Source of the DNA: Actinobacteria bacterium OV450
GTDB taxonomy: Bacteria > Actinomycetota > Actinomycetes > Streptomycetales > Streptomycetaceae
Length of the DNA stretch: 64,000 nucleotides
Reading direction: 5' to 3'
Assembly: GCA_001298555.1 (NCBI GenBank)
Contig: LJCW01000357.1
Span: 1 to 64,000, forward strand
Of the stretch, positions 40,966 to 49,539 are shown one piece after another. How positions within the stretch are numbered: the stretch's first letter is position 1; each line of letters opens with the position of its first letter. The notes beneath the pieces were generated by a model. It was given only the letters and a program-made list of their open reading frames with translations, searched no databases and was not told the DNA's origin. The position numbers and the translations under genes are program-made.

Positions 40966-42183
40966 ATGGACATCCTCATCCTTGCCGTAGTCATCGCCCT
41001 GGTCGCGGTCGGCGCGATCAGCGGGCTCGTGGTCAGCAGCCGCAAGAAGAAGCAGCTGCCGCCCCCGGCGCCGCCCAGCACGCCGACCATCACTGCCCCG
41101 CCCGCCGAACCGCAGGTGGGGGAGGACGCCGTAGAGACGGCGGAAGAGCCCCGCCGCACGATCGAGGAGGTCGCCCTCCCCGAAGCGGAGGCTGCGGCTC
41201 CCAAGGCGCCCGTCGTCGCCGAGCCCGAGGCGCCGGCCGCACCCGAGATCGAGGTGCCCGAGCCCACCGCCGGCCGTCTGGTCCGGCTGCGCGCCCGCCT
41301 CGCCCGGTCGCAGAACTCGCTCGGCAAGGGGCTGCTCACGCTGCTCTCGCGCGAGCACCTCGACGAGGACACCTGGGAGGAGATCGAGGAGACCCTCCTG
41401 ATCGCCGACGTCGGTGTCGTGCCCACGCAGGAACTCGTCGACCGGCTCCGCGAGCGGGTCAAGGTGCTCGGCACCCGCACCCCGGCCGAGCTGCGCACCC
41501 TGCTCAAGGAGGAGCTGCTGACCCTGGTCGGCACCGACTTCGACCGCGCGGTGAGGACCGAGAGCGGCGCGGACACCCCCGGCGTCGTGATGGTCGTCGG
41601 CGTCAACGGCACCGGCAAGACCACCACCACCGGCAAGCTGGCCCGCGTGCTCGTCGCCGACGGCCGCTCCGTGGTGCTCGGCGCGGCCGACACCTTCCGC
41701 GCCGCCGCCGCCGACCAGCTCCAGACCTGGGGCGAACGGGTCGGCGCCCGCACCGTGCGGGGCCCCGAGGGCGGCGACCCGGCCTCGATCGCCTACGACG
41801 CGGTCAAGGAGGGCATCGCCGAGGGCGCCGACGTGGTGCTCATCGACACCGCCGGCCGCCTCCACACCAAGACCGGCCTCATGGACGAGCTCGGCAAGGT
41901 CAAGCGCGTCGTGGAGAAGCACGGCCCGCTCGACGAGGTCCTGCTCGTCCTGGACGCCACCACCGGGCAGAACGGCCTGACCCAGGCCCGCGTCTTCGCC
42001 GAGGTCGTCGACATCACCGGCATCGTGCTGACCAAGCTCGACGGCACCGCCAAGGGCGGCATCGTCGTCGCCGTCCAGCGCGAGCTCGGCGTCCCGGTCA
42101 AGCTCATCGGCCTCGGTGAGGGCGCCGACGACCTCGCGCCCTTCGAGCCGGAGGCGTTCGTGGACGCCCTCATCGGCGACTGA
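40966..42183 (+). CDS. ftsY: Signal recognition particle receptor FtsY
   Basis: A 405-residue SRP GTPase receptor that docks ribosome-SRP complexes at the translocon. An N-terminal membrane helix (ILILAVVIALVAVGAISGLV, residues 3-22) is followed by an acidic Pro/Ala linker (A domain), the N domain, and the G domain with VVGVNGTGKTTTTGKLA (G1), DTFRAAAADQL (G2), LIDTAGRLHTKT (G3) and TKLDGTAKGG (G4). The partner ffh lies about 8.6 kb downstream. A perfect palindromic terminator follows. Confidence 0.97.
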   Translation: MDILILAVVIALVAVGAISGLVVSSRKKKQLPPPAPPSTPTITAPPAEPQVGEDAVETAEEPRRTIEEVALPEAEAAAPKAPVVAEPEAPAAPEIEVPEPTAGRLVRLRARLARSQNSLGKGLLTLLSREHLDEDTWEEIEETLLIADVGVVPTQELVDRLRERVKVLGTRTPAELRTLLKEELLTLVGTDFDRAVRTESGADTPGVVMVVGVNGTGKTTTTGKLARVLVADGRSVVLGAADTFRAAAADQLQTWGERVGARTVRGPEGGDPASIAYDAVKEGIAEGADVVLIDTAGRLHTKTGLMDELGKVKRVVEKHGPLDEVLLVLDATTGQNGLTQARVFAEVVDITGIVLTKLDGTAKGGIVVAVQRELGVPVKLIGLGEGADDLAPFEPEAFVDALIGD

Positions 42184-42202
42184 GCGCAGACGCGTACGCA
42201 CA

Positions 42203-42242
42203 GCGGCGCCCCCGTGTTCCGGCCGGAACACGGGGGCGCCGC
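42203..42242. terminator. 40-bp perfect palindrome between ftsY and the convergent gene
   Basis: Two 20-base arms (42203-42222 and 42223-42242) match perfectly with no spacer. It serves the convergent ftsY and primase/polymerase-like genes. Confidence 0.9.
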
Positions 42243-42253
42243 CGTAGGGCCGC

Positions 42254-42925
42254 CTACTGGCGCCGCAATCGGTGGCAGATGTACGCGAGGGTGCCGAGCA
42301 GCAGCCGGGCCTGCGGCGGGCCGCCCGCCGAGTCGAGCGCGGGCGGCCGCAGCCAGCCCACCGGGCCGAGCCCGGCGTAGTCGGAGGGAGGGGCCGTCAG
42401 GAAGGCGCCGGGCCCCAGGGCGCGCAGATCGAGATCGGCGTCGTCCCAGCCCATCCGGTACAGCAGCTGCGGCAGCTCGGCGGCCGCACCCGGGGCCACG
42501 AGGAACTGGGCCCGGCCGTCCGGGGTCTCGGTGACCGGCCCGAGCGGCAGGCCCATCCGCTCCAGGCGGACCAGCGCGCGGCGCCCCGCCTCCCGGGAGA
42601 CCTCGATGACGTCGAAGGTGCGGCCGACGGGGAGCAGGACCGCGGCGCCCGGGTACCCGCCCCAGGTCTCGGTGACCTCGTCGAGGGTGGCGCCCGCCGG
42701 GACGGTCGGGGCCAGCGGCAGCGGATGCGCCCCCGGCGCACCGCATTCGGCATGACCGCAGGAGCAGCCGCGGGCGGGGGCCGCGGCGCGGGCGCCGGGG
42801 ACCACGTCCCAGCCCCACAGTCCGGTGTACTCCGCGACCGCCGTGCACTCCGAGGTCCGGCCGCGGCGCCGCGAGCCGGAACGGAACTCCTTGGTGCTGC
42901 GGCTGCCGCCGATCGTGAAGCCCAT
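42254..42925 (-). CDS. Bifunctional DNA primase/polymerase-like (PrimPol N-terminal) protein
   Basis: A 223-residue protein resembling the N-terminal Prim-Pol domain of actinobacterial proteins: YTGLWGWDVVPGARA, the Cys-rich CSCGHAECGAPGAHPLP, an acidic core, AAVLLPVGRTFDVIEVSREAG and FLVAPGAA. No helicase domain follows, unlike phage or plasmid PrimPols. The start is ATG 42925 (MGFTIGG), with GGAGGGGG 7 bases upstream; ATG 42931 is also possible. Its stop is 11 bases from the palindromic terminator. The role is unknown; similar genes accompany ftsY-nsdA in streptomycetes. Confidence 0.82.
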   Translation of the reverse strand: MGFTIGGSRSTKEFRSGSRRRGRTSECTAVAEYTGLWGWDVVPGARAAAPARGCSCGHAECGAPGAHPLPLAPTVPAGATLDEVTETWGGYPGAAVLLPVGRTFDVIEVSREAGRRALVRLERMGLPLGPVTETPDGRAQFLVAPGAAAELPQLLYRMGWDDADLDLRALGPGAFLTAPPSDYAGLGPVGWLRPPALDSAGGPPQARLLLGTLAYICHRLRRQ

Positions 42926-43158
42926 GCCCATGCCCCCTCCAACGGGTCGGACGCGCAGGTGGTTACGACGTCGGCCGGACGGGATGCGGGGCCGGGCCCG
43001 AGCCCGGTGCCCGAAGGGGCCGACCGGCGCACTCCTCGCCGCGCGCGCCCCTGGTGCACTCCCGTACATCCGATCGTTTTCGCCTCGGTGTCAAGTGAAT
43101 CGCGCCTGGCGGGTGGCTAGTTCATTCAAAGGGGTGGCGAATGGTGGCGTTTCCGGAA

Positions 43159-43188
43159 TCGACCTCGCGGAGGGGGTGATCGTAGGAT
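43159..43188 (+). promoter_or_regulatory. Possible nsdA promoter in the 408-base divergent region
   Basis: TCGACC (43159-43164), 18 bases and TAGGAT (43183-43188) lie 145 bases before the nsdA start. The divergent region 42926-43333 shows no gene; local GC drops around 43070-43200. Confidence 0.35.
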
Positions 43189-43333
43189 TACTTTCAGTGC
43201 ACCAAACCCCGAAGGCGGGCCGTCCGTGGTTATGCCGGAGGCAACGTGTGGAGGATCTGTGAAGGTCCGTGGCGGCGCTCGCCGCCCCAGCCAGGGTTTC
43301 GTGTGAAGAGGCTGAGTGGATGGGGGCGTTCCA

Positions 43334-44839
43334 GTGAGCGGCAACGGCGCAAGCGGAACGAGCGACGACCCGGAGGCCCCGGACTCCGCGGGCCGCAATG
43401 AGCAACTGACCTCCTGGTTCGTCCGCAGCGGCTGGTCCAAGGGCGAGCTCGCCCGCCAGGTGAACCGGCGCGCCCGCCAGATGGGCGCCCACCACATCAG
43501 CACGGACACCTCCCGGGTGCGCCGCTGGCTCGACGGCGAGCAGCCCCGCGAGCCCGTCCCGCGGATCCTGTCCGAGCTGTTCTCCGAGCGCTTCGGCTCC
43601 GTCGTCGCCATCGAGCAGCTCGGCCTGCGCACCGCCCACCAGACGCCCTCCGTCTCCGGCGTCGACCTGCCCTGGGCCGGCCCGCAGACCGTCGAGCTGC
43701 TCGGCGAGTTCTCCCGCAGCGACCTGATGCTGGCCCGTCGCGGCTTCCTGGGGACCTCCCTCGCCCTCTCCGCCGGCCCCGCCCTCATCGAACCCATGCA
43801 GCGCTGGCTCGTCCCGGTCCCCCCCACCGACCCGGGCCCCCGCGAGGCGGGGGCGTCCGGAGCCCTCAGCGGCCACCGCCCCCCGCGGCTCTCCGAACCG
43901 GAACTCGGCCTCCTCGAAGCCACCACCGTGATGTTCCGCCAGTGGGACGCCCAGTGCGGCGGCGGACTGCGCCGCAAGGCCGTCGTGGGCCAGCTCCACG
44001 AGGTCACCGACCTGCTCCAGGAGAACCATCCGGCGCCCGTGATGCGGCGGCTCTTCAAGGTCGCCGCGGAACTCGCCGAACTCGCCGGCTGGATGAGCTA
44101 CGACATCGGCCTGCACCCCACCGCGCAGAAGTACTTCGTCCTCGCCCTGCACGCCGCCAAGGAGGGCGGCGACAAGCCCCTCGGCTCGTACATCCTCTCC
44201 AACATGAGCCGTCAGATGATCCACCTGGGCCGGCCCGAGGACGCCCTGGAACTCATCCACCTGGCCCAGTACGGCAGCCGTGACTCCGCCGGCCCGCGCA
44301 CCCAGGCCATGCTGTATGCGATGGAGGCCCGCGCCTACGCCAACATGGGCCAGCCCAGCCGCTGCAAGCGGGCCGTGCGGATGGCCGAGGACACCTTCGC
44401 CGACGTCGACTTCGGCGGCGAGCCCGAACCCGACTGGATCCGCTTCTTCTCCGAGGCCGAGCTCAACGGCGAGAACTCCCACTCGTACCGCGACCTGGCC
44501 TACGTGGCCGGGCGCAGCCCCATGTACGCCTCCCTCGCCGAACCCGTCATGCAGCGGGCCGTGGAGCTCTTCGAGAAGGACGAGGAACACCAGCGCTCGT
44601 ACAGCCTCAACCTCATCGGCATGGCCACCGTGCACCTGCTCCAGCGCGAGCCCGAGCAGGCCGTCGTCCTCGTCGACCGCGCCCTGAAGGTGGCGGAAAA
44701 GGTGCGCTCCGAACGGGTGAACACCCGGATCCGCAAGACCGTCGACACCGCCGCCCGCGAGTACGGCGACGTCGCCGACGTGGTCCGGCTGACCGACCAG
44801 CTCGCCTCCCGGCTCCCCGAGGCCGCGGCAGCCGTCTGA
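43334..44839 (+). CDS. nsdA: Development/antibiotic regulator NsdA
   Basis: A 501-residue protein matching NsdA, whose loss in S. coelicolor increases antibiotic production and alters sporulation. The first ~100 residues resemble a helix-turn-helix region (NEQLTSWFVRSGWSKGELAR...HISTDTSRVRRWLDGEQPRE). A TAT-like RRGFLGTSLALSAGPALIEP stretch near 133 is conserved in the family. The C-terminal half is TPR-like helices (LGSYILSNMSRQMIHLGRPE; AMEARAYANMGQPSR). The GTG at 43334 (MSGNGASG) aligns with the known protein; GTG 43316 would add six residues. Confidence 0.92.
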   Translation: MSGNGASGTSDDPEAPDSAGRNEQLTSWFVRSGWSKGELARQVNRRARQMGAHHISTDTSRVRRWLDGEQPREPVPRILSELFSERFGSVVAIEQLGLRTAHQTPSVSGVDLPWAGPQTVELLGEFSRSDLMLARRGFLGTSLALSAGPALIEPMQRWLVPVPPTDPGPREAGASGALSGHRPPRLSEPELGLLEATTVMFRQWDAQCGGGLRRKAVVGQLHEVTDLLQENHPAPVMRRLFKVAAELAELAGWMSYDIGLHPTAQKYFVLALHAAKEGGDKPLGSYILSNMSRQMIHLGRPEDALELIHLAQYGSRDSAGPRTQAMLYAMEARAYANMGQPSRCKRAVRMAEDTFADVDFGGEPEPDWIRFFSEAELNGENSHSYRDLAYVAGRSPMYASLAEPVMQRAVELFEKDEEHQRSYSLNLIGMATVHLLQREPEQAVVLVDRALKVAEKVRSERVNTRIRKTVDTAAREYGDVADVVRLTDQLASRLPEAAAAV

Positions 44840-44863
44840 CGGCCCGCACCCGCCCCCGAGGCC

Positions 44864-44938
44864 CCGGCCGCGGCAGTCACCCCGTGAAGCCCGATCAGGC
44901 TCCCCCAGCCAGGTCACCCCGGGTGCTGCCGCGGCCGG
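44864..44938 (+). terminator. Long hairpin after nsdA
   Basis: A 13-bp stem CCGGCCGCGGCAG (44864-44876) pairs with 44926-44938; an inner TCACCC/GGGTG can extend it. The loop is about 49 bases. Confidence 0.5.
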
Positions 44939-45020
44939 CCATCCCCTTGCTCCTGAACCGGCGCCGCTCTCGCTGAGGCGGTCGCCCGCCGTCGTGGCCG
45001 CTCGATTCGCCGTTGCGGCT

Positions 45021-45090
45021 GTTCATCGTGCTGTAACAGCACGGATGGCTTCGTCATCGGGGCGAAACACCCAGCGGCGCCGCCGGAAAC
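45021..45090 (+). promoter_or_regulatory. GlnR-like binding region upstream of amtB
   Basis: GTCAT-N6-GAAAC at 45053-45068 fits the GlnR half-site pair (gTnAc-N6-GaAAc). A second GAAAC starts exactly 22 bases later (45086), and GTTCAT/GTAAC half-sites lie upstream at 45021-45037. Spacing upstream deviates from the consensus. Control of amtB-glnK-glnD by GlnR is established in S. coelicolor. The rest of the 380-base gap (44840-45219) holds only the nsdA hairpin and the amtB leader. Confidence 0.55.
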
Positions 45091-45219
45091 CGGCCTGCGC
45101 GAATCTCAGGGCCAATAACCGGCCAGCCCCCAGGCCCCCACCCCCCGGCCTTACGCCTTGCGCCGCTCAGGTTTTCACGATCGCCCGCACGCGAACGTAC
45201 CGACGACGAGGAGACGCCG

Positions 45220-46566
45220 ATGGCATCAGCCATCACGACCCTCGCGGCAGACGCCCCGACGCTGTCTGCCGCGAACACCGGGTTCATGCTCATCTGCTCC
45301 GCCCTGGTCATGCTGATGACCCCGGGACTCGCCTTCTTCTACGGAGGCATGGTCCGCGTCAAGAGCAGCCTCAACATGCTGATGATGAGCTTCATCAGCC
45401 TCGGGATCGTCACGATCCTCTGGGTCCTCTACGGCTTCAGCCTCGCCTTCGGCACCGATTCCGGCGGCTTCATCGGCTGGTCCTCCGACTACGTCGGCCT
45501 CAGCGGCATCGGCATCACCGAGCTGTGGGACGGCTACACCATCCCGGTCTACGTCTTCGCCGTCTTCCAGCTGATGTTCGCCGTCATCACCCCCGCCCTG
45601 ATCAGCGGCGCCCTCGCCGACCGCGTGAAGTTCAGCGCCTGGGCCCTGTTCACCGCCCTGTGGGTCACCGTCGTCTACTTCCCCGTCGCCCACTGGGTCT
45701 GGGGCGCGGGCGGCTGGCTCTTCAAGCTCGGCGTCATCGACTTCGCGGGCGGCACCGCCGTCCACATCAACGCCGGCGCCGCGGCCCTCGGCGTCATCCT
45801 GGTGATCGGCAAGCGCGTCGGCTTCAAGAAGGACCCGATGCGCCCCCACAGCCTCCCGCTCGTGATGCTCGGCGCCGGTCTGCTCTGGTTCGGCTGGTTC
45901 GGCTTCAACGCCGGATCCTGGCTCGGCAACGACGACGGCGTGGGCGCGGTCATGTTCGTCAACACCCAGGTCGCCACCGCCGCCGCCATGCTCGCCTGGC
46001 TGGGCTACGAGAAGCTGCGCCACGGCTCCTTCACCACCCTGGGCGCCGCCTCCGGCGCGGTCGCCGGCCTCGTCGCGATCACCCCCTCCGGCGGTTCCTG
46101 CTCCCCGCTCGGCGCGATCGCCATCGGCGCCATCGCCGGCGTCGTCTGCGCCATGGCCGTCGGCCTCAAGTACAAGTTCAACTTCGACGACTCCCTCGAC
46201 GTGGTCGGCGTCCACCTCGTCGGCGGTGTCATCGGCTCCCTGCTGGTCGGCCTCTTCGCCACCGGCGGCGTCCAGTCCGACGCGGCCGGCCTGTTCTACG
46301 GCGGCGGCCTCGAACAGCTCGGCAAGCAGGCCATCGGGGTCTTCTCCGTCCTCGCCTACTCTCTCGTCGTGTCCGCGGTCCTCGCCTTCCTCCTCGACAA
46401 GACGATCGGGATGCGGGTCACCGAGGACGACGAGGTCTCCGGCATCGACCAGGTCGAGCACGCCGAGACCGCCTACGACTTCAGCGGAGCCGGCGGCGGG
46501 GCCTCCTCCCGGAGCACCGCCGCACACGCCCCCGCTGCCGCCGCGAGCAAGAAGGTTGACGCATGA
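45220..46566 (+). CDS. amtB: Ammonium transporter
   Basis: A 448-residue protein with about 11 helices. Family features: LVMLMTPGLAFFYGGMVR near residue 27, DFAGGTAVHINAGAAALG (first pore His) near 180 and VVGVHLVGGVIGSLLVG (second pore His) near 328. The ~30-residue Ala/Ser-rich cytoplasmic tail is where GlnK binds in other bacteria. GAGGAG precedes the ATG. The stop overlaps the glnK start (ATGA), the classic amtB-glnK arrangement. Confidence 0.97.
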   Translation: MASAITTLAADAPTLSAANTGFMLICSALVMLMTPGLAFFYGGMVRVKSSLNMLMMSFISLGIVTILWVLYGFSLAFGTDSGGFIGWSSDYVGLSGIGITELWDGYTIPVYVFAVFQLMFAVITPALISGALADRVKFSAWALFTALWVTVVYFPVAHWVWGAGGWLFKLGVIDFAGGTAVHINAGAAALGVILVIGKRVGFKKDPMRPHSLPLVMLGAGLLWFGWFGFNAGSWLGNDDGVGAVMFVNTQVATAAAMLAWLGYEKLRHGSFTTLGAASGAVAGLVAITPSGGSCSPLGAIAIGAIAGVVCAMAVGLKYKFNFDDSLDVVGVHLVGGVIGSLLVGLFATGGVQSDAAGLFYGGGLEQLGKQAIGVFSVLAYSLVVSAVLAFLLDKTIGMRVTEDDEVSGIDQVEHAETAYDFSGAGGGASSRSTAAHAPAAAASKKVDA

Positions 46567-46901
46567 AGCTGATCACCGCGATCGTCAAGCCGCACCGGCT
46601 GGACGAGATCAAGGACGCACTCCAGCGGTTCGGAGTCCAGGGGCTCACGGTCTCCGAGGCCAGCGGGTACGGCCGCCAGCGCGGTCACACCGAGGTCTAC
46701 CGCGGCGCCGAGTACACCGTGGACCTCGTACCGAAGATCCGCATCGAGGTGGTCGTCGAGGACGACGACGCCGAATCGGTGATGGAGGTCCTGGTCAAGG
46801 GGGCCCGCACCGGGAAGATCGGTGACGGCAAGGTGTGGAGCGTGCCCGTGGACGCGATCATCCGCGTCCGCACCGGCGAGCGCGGCGCAGAAGCGCTCTA
46901 G
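46563..46901 (+). CDS. glnK: Nitrogen regulatory PII protein
   Basis: A 112-residue PII trimer protein sensing ATP/ADP and 2-oxoglutarate. Tyr51 in the T-loop (VYRGAEYTVDLVPK) is the residue known to be adenylylated in Streptomyces. GRQRGHTEVYRG and the B-loop TGKIGDGKVWSVPV are intact. It is translationally coupled to amtB and followed 17 bases later by glnD, which modifies it. Confidence 0.98.
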   Translation: MKLITAIVKPHRLDEIKDALQRFGVQGLTVSEASGYGRQRGHTEVYRGAEYTVDLVPKIRIEVVVEDDDAESVMEVLVKGARTGKIGDGKVWSVPVDAIIRVRTGERGAEAL

Positions 46902-46918
46902 GCGACGGGAGCACCCGG

Positions 46919-49357
46919 GTGACGAGCGTCGAACAGCACACGACCGGTGACTCCGGTGAACCGTCCGGCGCGGGACCCAGCGGGTACGCCGCGGCCCGGC
47001 TGCGACTCCTCCAGGAGGAGTCGCGGTCCGGGCCTTCGCGGCGTTCCGCGCTGGCCGCACTGACCGACGACTGGCTGGCCGCCCTGTTCGCCACGGCCCA
47101 GCGCGAGACCGGGGTGCGCGGCGCCGCCCTCGTCGCCGTCGGCGGCTACGGGCGCGCCGAACTCTCCCCGCGCAGCGACCTCGACCTGCTGCTGCTCCAC
47201 GACGGCAAGGCCGAGCCGCGGGCCCTGAGCGCCCTGGCCGACCGCCTCTGGTACCCCGTGTGGGACCTGGGCGTCGCCCTCGACCACTCGGTGCGGACCC
47301 CGGCCGAGGCCCGCAAGACCGCCGGCGAGGACCTCAAGGTGCACCTGGGGCTGCTCGACGCCCGGCCGGTCGCGGGCGACGCGGGCCTCCTCGCGGGACT
47401 GCGCACCTCGGTCCTGGCCGACTGGCGCAACCAGGCCGCCAGGCGGCTCCCGCAGCTGCACTCCCTGTGCCGGGAGCGGGCCGAGCAGGCCGGGGAGCTC
47501 CGCTTCCTGCTGGAACCCGACCTCAAGGAGGCCCGCGGCGGGCTCCGCGACGCCACCGCGCTGCGGGCGGTCGCCGCGTCGTGGCTGGCCGACGCCCCGC
47601 GCGAGGGACTGGCCGACGCCCGGCGGCGGCTGCTGGACGCGCGGGACGCCCTGCACCTGGTGACGGGCCGGGCCACCGACCGGCTCGCACTCCAGGAGCA
47701 GGACCAGGTCGCGGCGCGGCTGGGACTGCTCGATGCCGACGCGCTGCTGCGCGAGGTGTACGAGGCCGCGCGGGTCGTCGCCTACGCCGGCGACGTCACC
47801 TGGCGGGAGGTCGGGCGGGTCCTGCGGGCCCGGGCGGCCCGGCCTAGGCTGCGCGGGCTGCTCGGGACCCGGGGGGCCGCCGCCGAGCGGGCCCCGCTGG
47901 CCGAAGGCGTCGTGGAGTCCGACGGCGAGGCCGTCCTGGCCCTGGCCGCCCGGCCCGACCGCGACCCGGTCCTGGCCCTGCGGTTCGGCGCCGCGGCCGC
48001 TCAGGCGGGTCTGCCGGTGTCCCTGCACGCCGTACGACGGCTCGCGGCGCAGGCCAAGCCGCTGCCGGTGCCGTGGCCCGCCGAGGCGCGCGAGCAGCTG
48101 GTGACCCTGCTCGGGGCGGGGGAGCCCACGGTCGCCGTCTGGGAGGCCCTGGAGGCGGAGGGCCTGATCACCCGGCTGCTGCCGGACTGGGAACGGGTGC
48201 GGTGCCGCCCGCAGCGCAACCCCGTGCACACCTGGACCGTGGACCGGCACCTGATCGAGACGGCGGTCCGCGCCTCGGCCCTGACCCGCCGGGTCGGCCG
48301 CCCCGACCTGCTGCTGATGGCCGCCCTCCTGCACGACATCGGCAAGGGCTGGCCGGGGGACCACTCGGTGGCGGGCGAGACCATCGCCCGCGACGTGGCG
48401 GCACGGGTCGGCTTCGACGCGCAGGACGCCGCCGTGCTCGGCGTCCTCGTACGGCACCACCTGCTGCTGATCGACACCGCGACGCGGCGCGACCTCGACG
48501 ACCCGGCGACGGTCCGGTCCGTGGCGGACGCCGTCGGATCGCCCGGCACCCTGGAGATCCTGCACGCGCTGACCGAGGCGGACGCCCTCGCCACCGGGCC
48601 CGCGGCGTGGAGCACCTGGCGGGGCTCGCTCGTCGCCGACCTGGTGGCCCGCGTCGCCTCGGTCCTGCGGGGAGCGCCGTCCGCCGCCGCGGAGCCGGCC
48701 ATCCCGACGACCGAACAGGAACGCCTCGCGGTGGAGGCACTGCGCACCCGCGAGCCCGTACTGGCGCTGCTGGCACGCCAGGAGGAGGACGACGCCGTCG
48801 GGGCCGAGCTGGTGGTGGCCGTCCCGGACCAGCCGGGGGTCCTCCCGGCGGTGGCCGGAGTCCTCGCCCTGCACCGGCTCACCGTCCGGGCCGCGGACCT
48901 GCGCTCGCTGGAGCTCCCGGACCTGCCGGGCGAGGTCCTGGTCCTGCGGTGGAGGGTGGCCGCCGAGTACGGCTCCCTGCCGCAGGCGGCCCGGCTGCGC
49001 ACGGACCTGATCCGGGCGCTGGACGGCTCCCTGGACATCCAGGCGAAGCTGGCCGACCGGGAGGCGGCGTACCCGCGACGGCGCGGGGTCGTCCCGCCGC
49101 CGCCCCGGGTCACGGCGGTCCCGGAGGTGTCCTCGACGGCCACGGTCCTGGAGGTGCGGGCCCCCGACGCGGTCGGCCTGCTGCACCGCGTCGGGCGCGC
49201 GCTGGAAGCCTCCGGAGTCCGCGTGCGCAGCGCCCACGTCTCCACCCTCGGAGCCAACGCGGTGGACTCCCTGTACGTGGTCGACCCCGACGGCAAACCG
49301 CTGCCGCCCCCGGCGGCGGCGCCCCGCGCCGCCGCACTGGAGGCGGCCCTCCGCTGA
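46919..49357 (+). CDS. glnD: PII (adenylyl/uridylyl)transferase GlnD
   Basis: An 812-residue nitrogen sensor that in Streptomyces adenylylates and deadenylylates GlnK. Domains in order: nucleotidyltransferase with VGGYGRAELSPRSDLDLLLL near 74-93; a helical GlnD-PII uridylyltransferase domain (EPDLKEARGGLRD); an HD phosphohydrolase domain with HxxD/HD in LLHDIGKGWPGDHS near 470; and two ACT domains (about 625-700 and 740-805) for glutamine sensing. The GTG at 46919 is preceded by GGGAGC. It is the last gene of the amtB operon. Confidence 0.96.
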   Translation: MTSVEQHTTGDSGEPSGAGPSGYAAARLRLLQEESRSGPSRRSALAALTDDWLAALFATAQRETGVRGAALVAVGGYGRAELSPRSDLDLLLLHDGKAEPRALSALADRLWYPVWDLGVALDHSVRTPAEARKTAGEDLKVHLGLLDARPVAGDAGLLAGLRTSVLADWRNQAARRLPQLHSLCRERAEQAGELRFLLEPDLKEARGGLRDATALRAVAASWLADAPREGLADARRRLLDARDALHLVTGRATDRLALQEQDQVAARLGLLDADALLREVYEAARVVAYAGDVTWREVGRVLRARAARPRLRGLLGTRGAAAERAPLAEGVVESDGEAVLALAARPDRDPVLALRFGAAAAQAGLPVSLHAVRRLAAQAKPLPVPWPAEAREQLVTLLGAGEPTVAVWEALEAEGLITRLLPDWERVRCRPQRNPVHTWTVDRHLIETAVRASALTRRVGRPDLLLMAALLHDIGKGWPGDHSVAGETIARDVAARVGFDAQDAAVLGVLVRHHLLLIDTATRRDLDDPATVRSVADAVGSPGTLEILHALTEADALATGPAAWSTWRGSLVADLVARVASVLRGAPSAAAEPAIPTTEQERLAVEALRTREPVLALLARQEEDDAVGAELVVAVPDQPGVLPAVAGVLALHRLTVRAADLRSLELPDLPGEVLVLRWRVAAEYGSLPQAARLRTDLIRALDGSLDIQAKLADREAAYPRRRGVVPPPPRVTAVPEVSSTATVLEVRAPDAVGLLHRVGRALEASGVRVRSAHVSTLGANAVDSLYVVDPDGKPLPPPAAAPRAAALEAALR

Positions 49358-49358
49358 C

Positions 49359-49447
49359 GGGCTGCGCCCCGGAACCCGGCCCCCGGACGCCGGCGGGCCG
49401 GGAAGGGCCCCTGCCGCGTGTGGGGCGCGGGTTCCGGGGCGCAGCCC
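49359..49447. repeat. Long-armed inverted repeat between glnD and ffh
   Basis: Two 19-base arms, GGGCTGCGCCCCGGAACCC (49359-49377) and its exact reverse complement (49429-49447), are separated by 51 bases. It starts just after the glnD stop. GGGCTGCGCCCC-type elements are common between Streptomyces genes; here it may terminate the operon or stabilise its 3' end. Confidence 0.75.
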
Positions 49448-49539
49448 GGGGCGGGGAACGGGCGGGTCCCCGGACAGGGGAAGGGCCCGATACCCTGGGG
49501 GACGACCACACGCCCCCGACCCGAGGAATCGCGACCACC

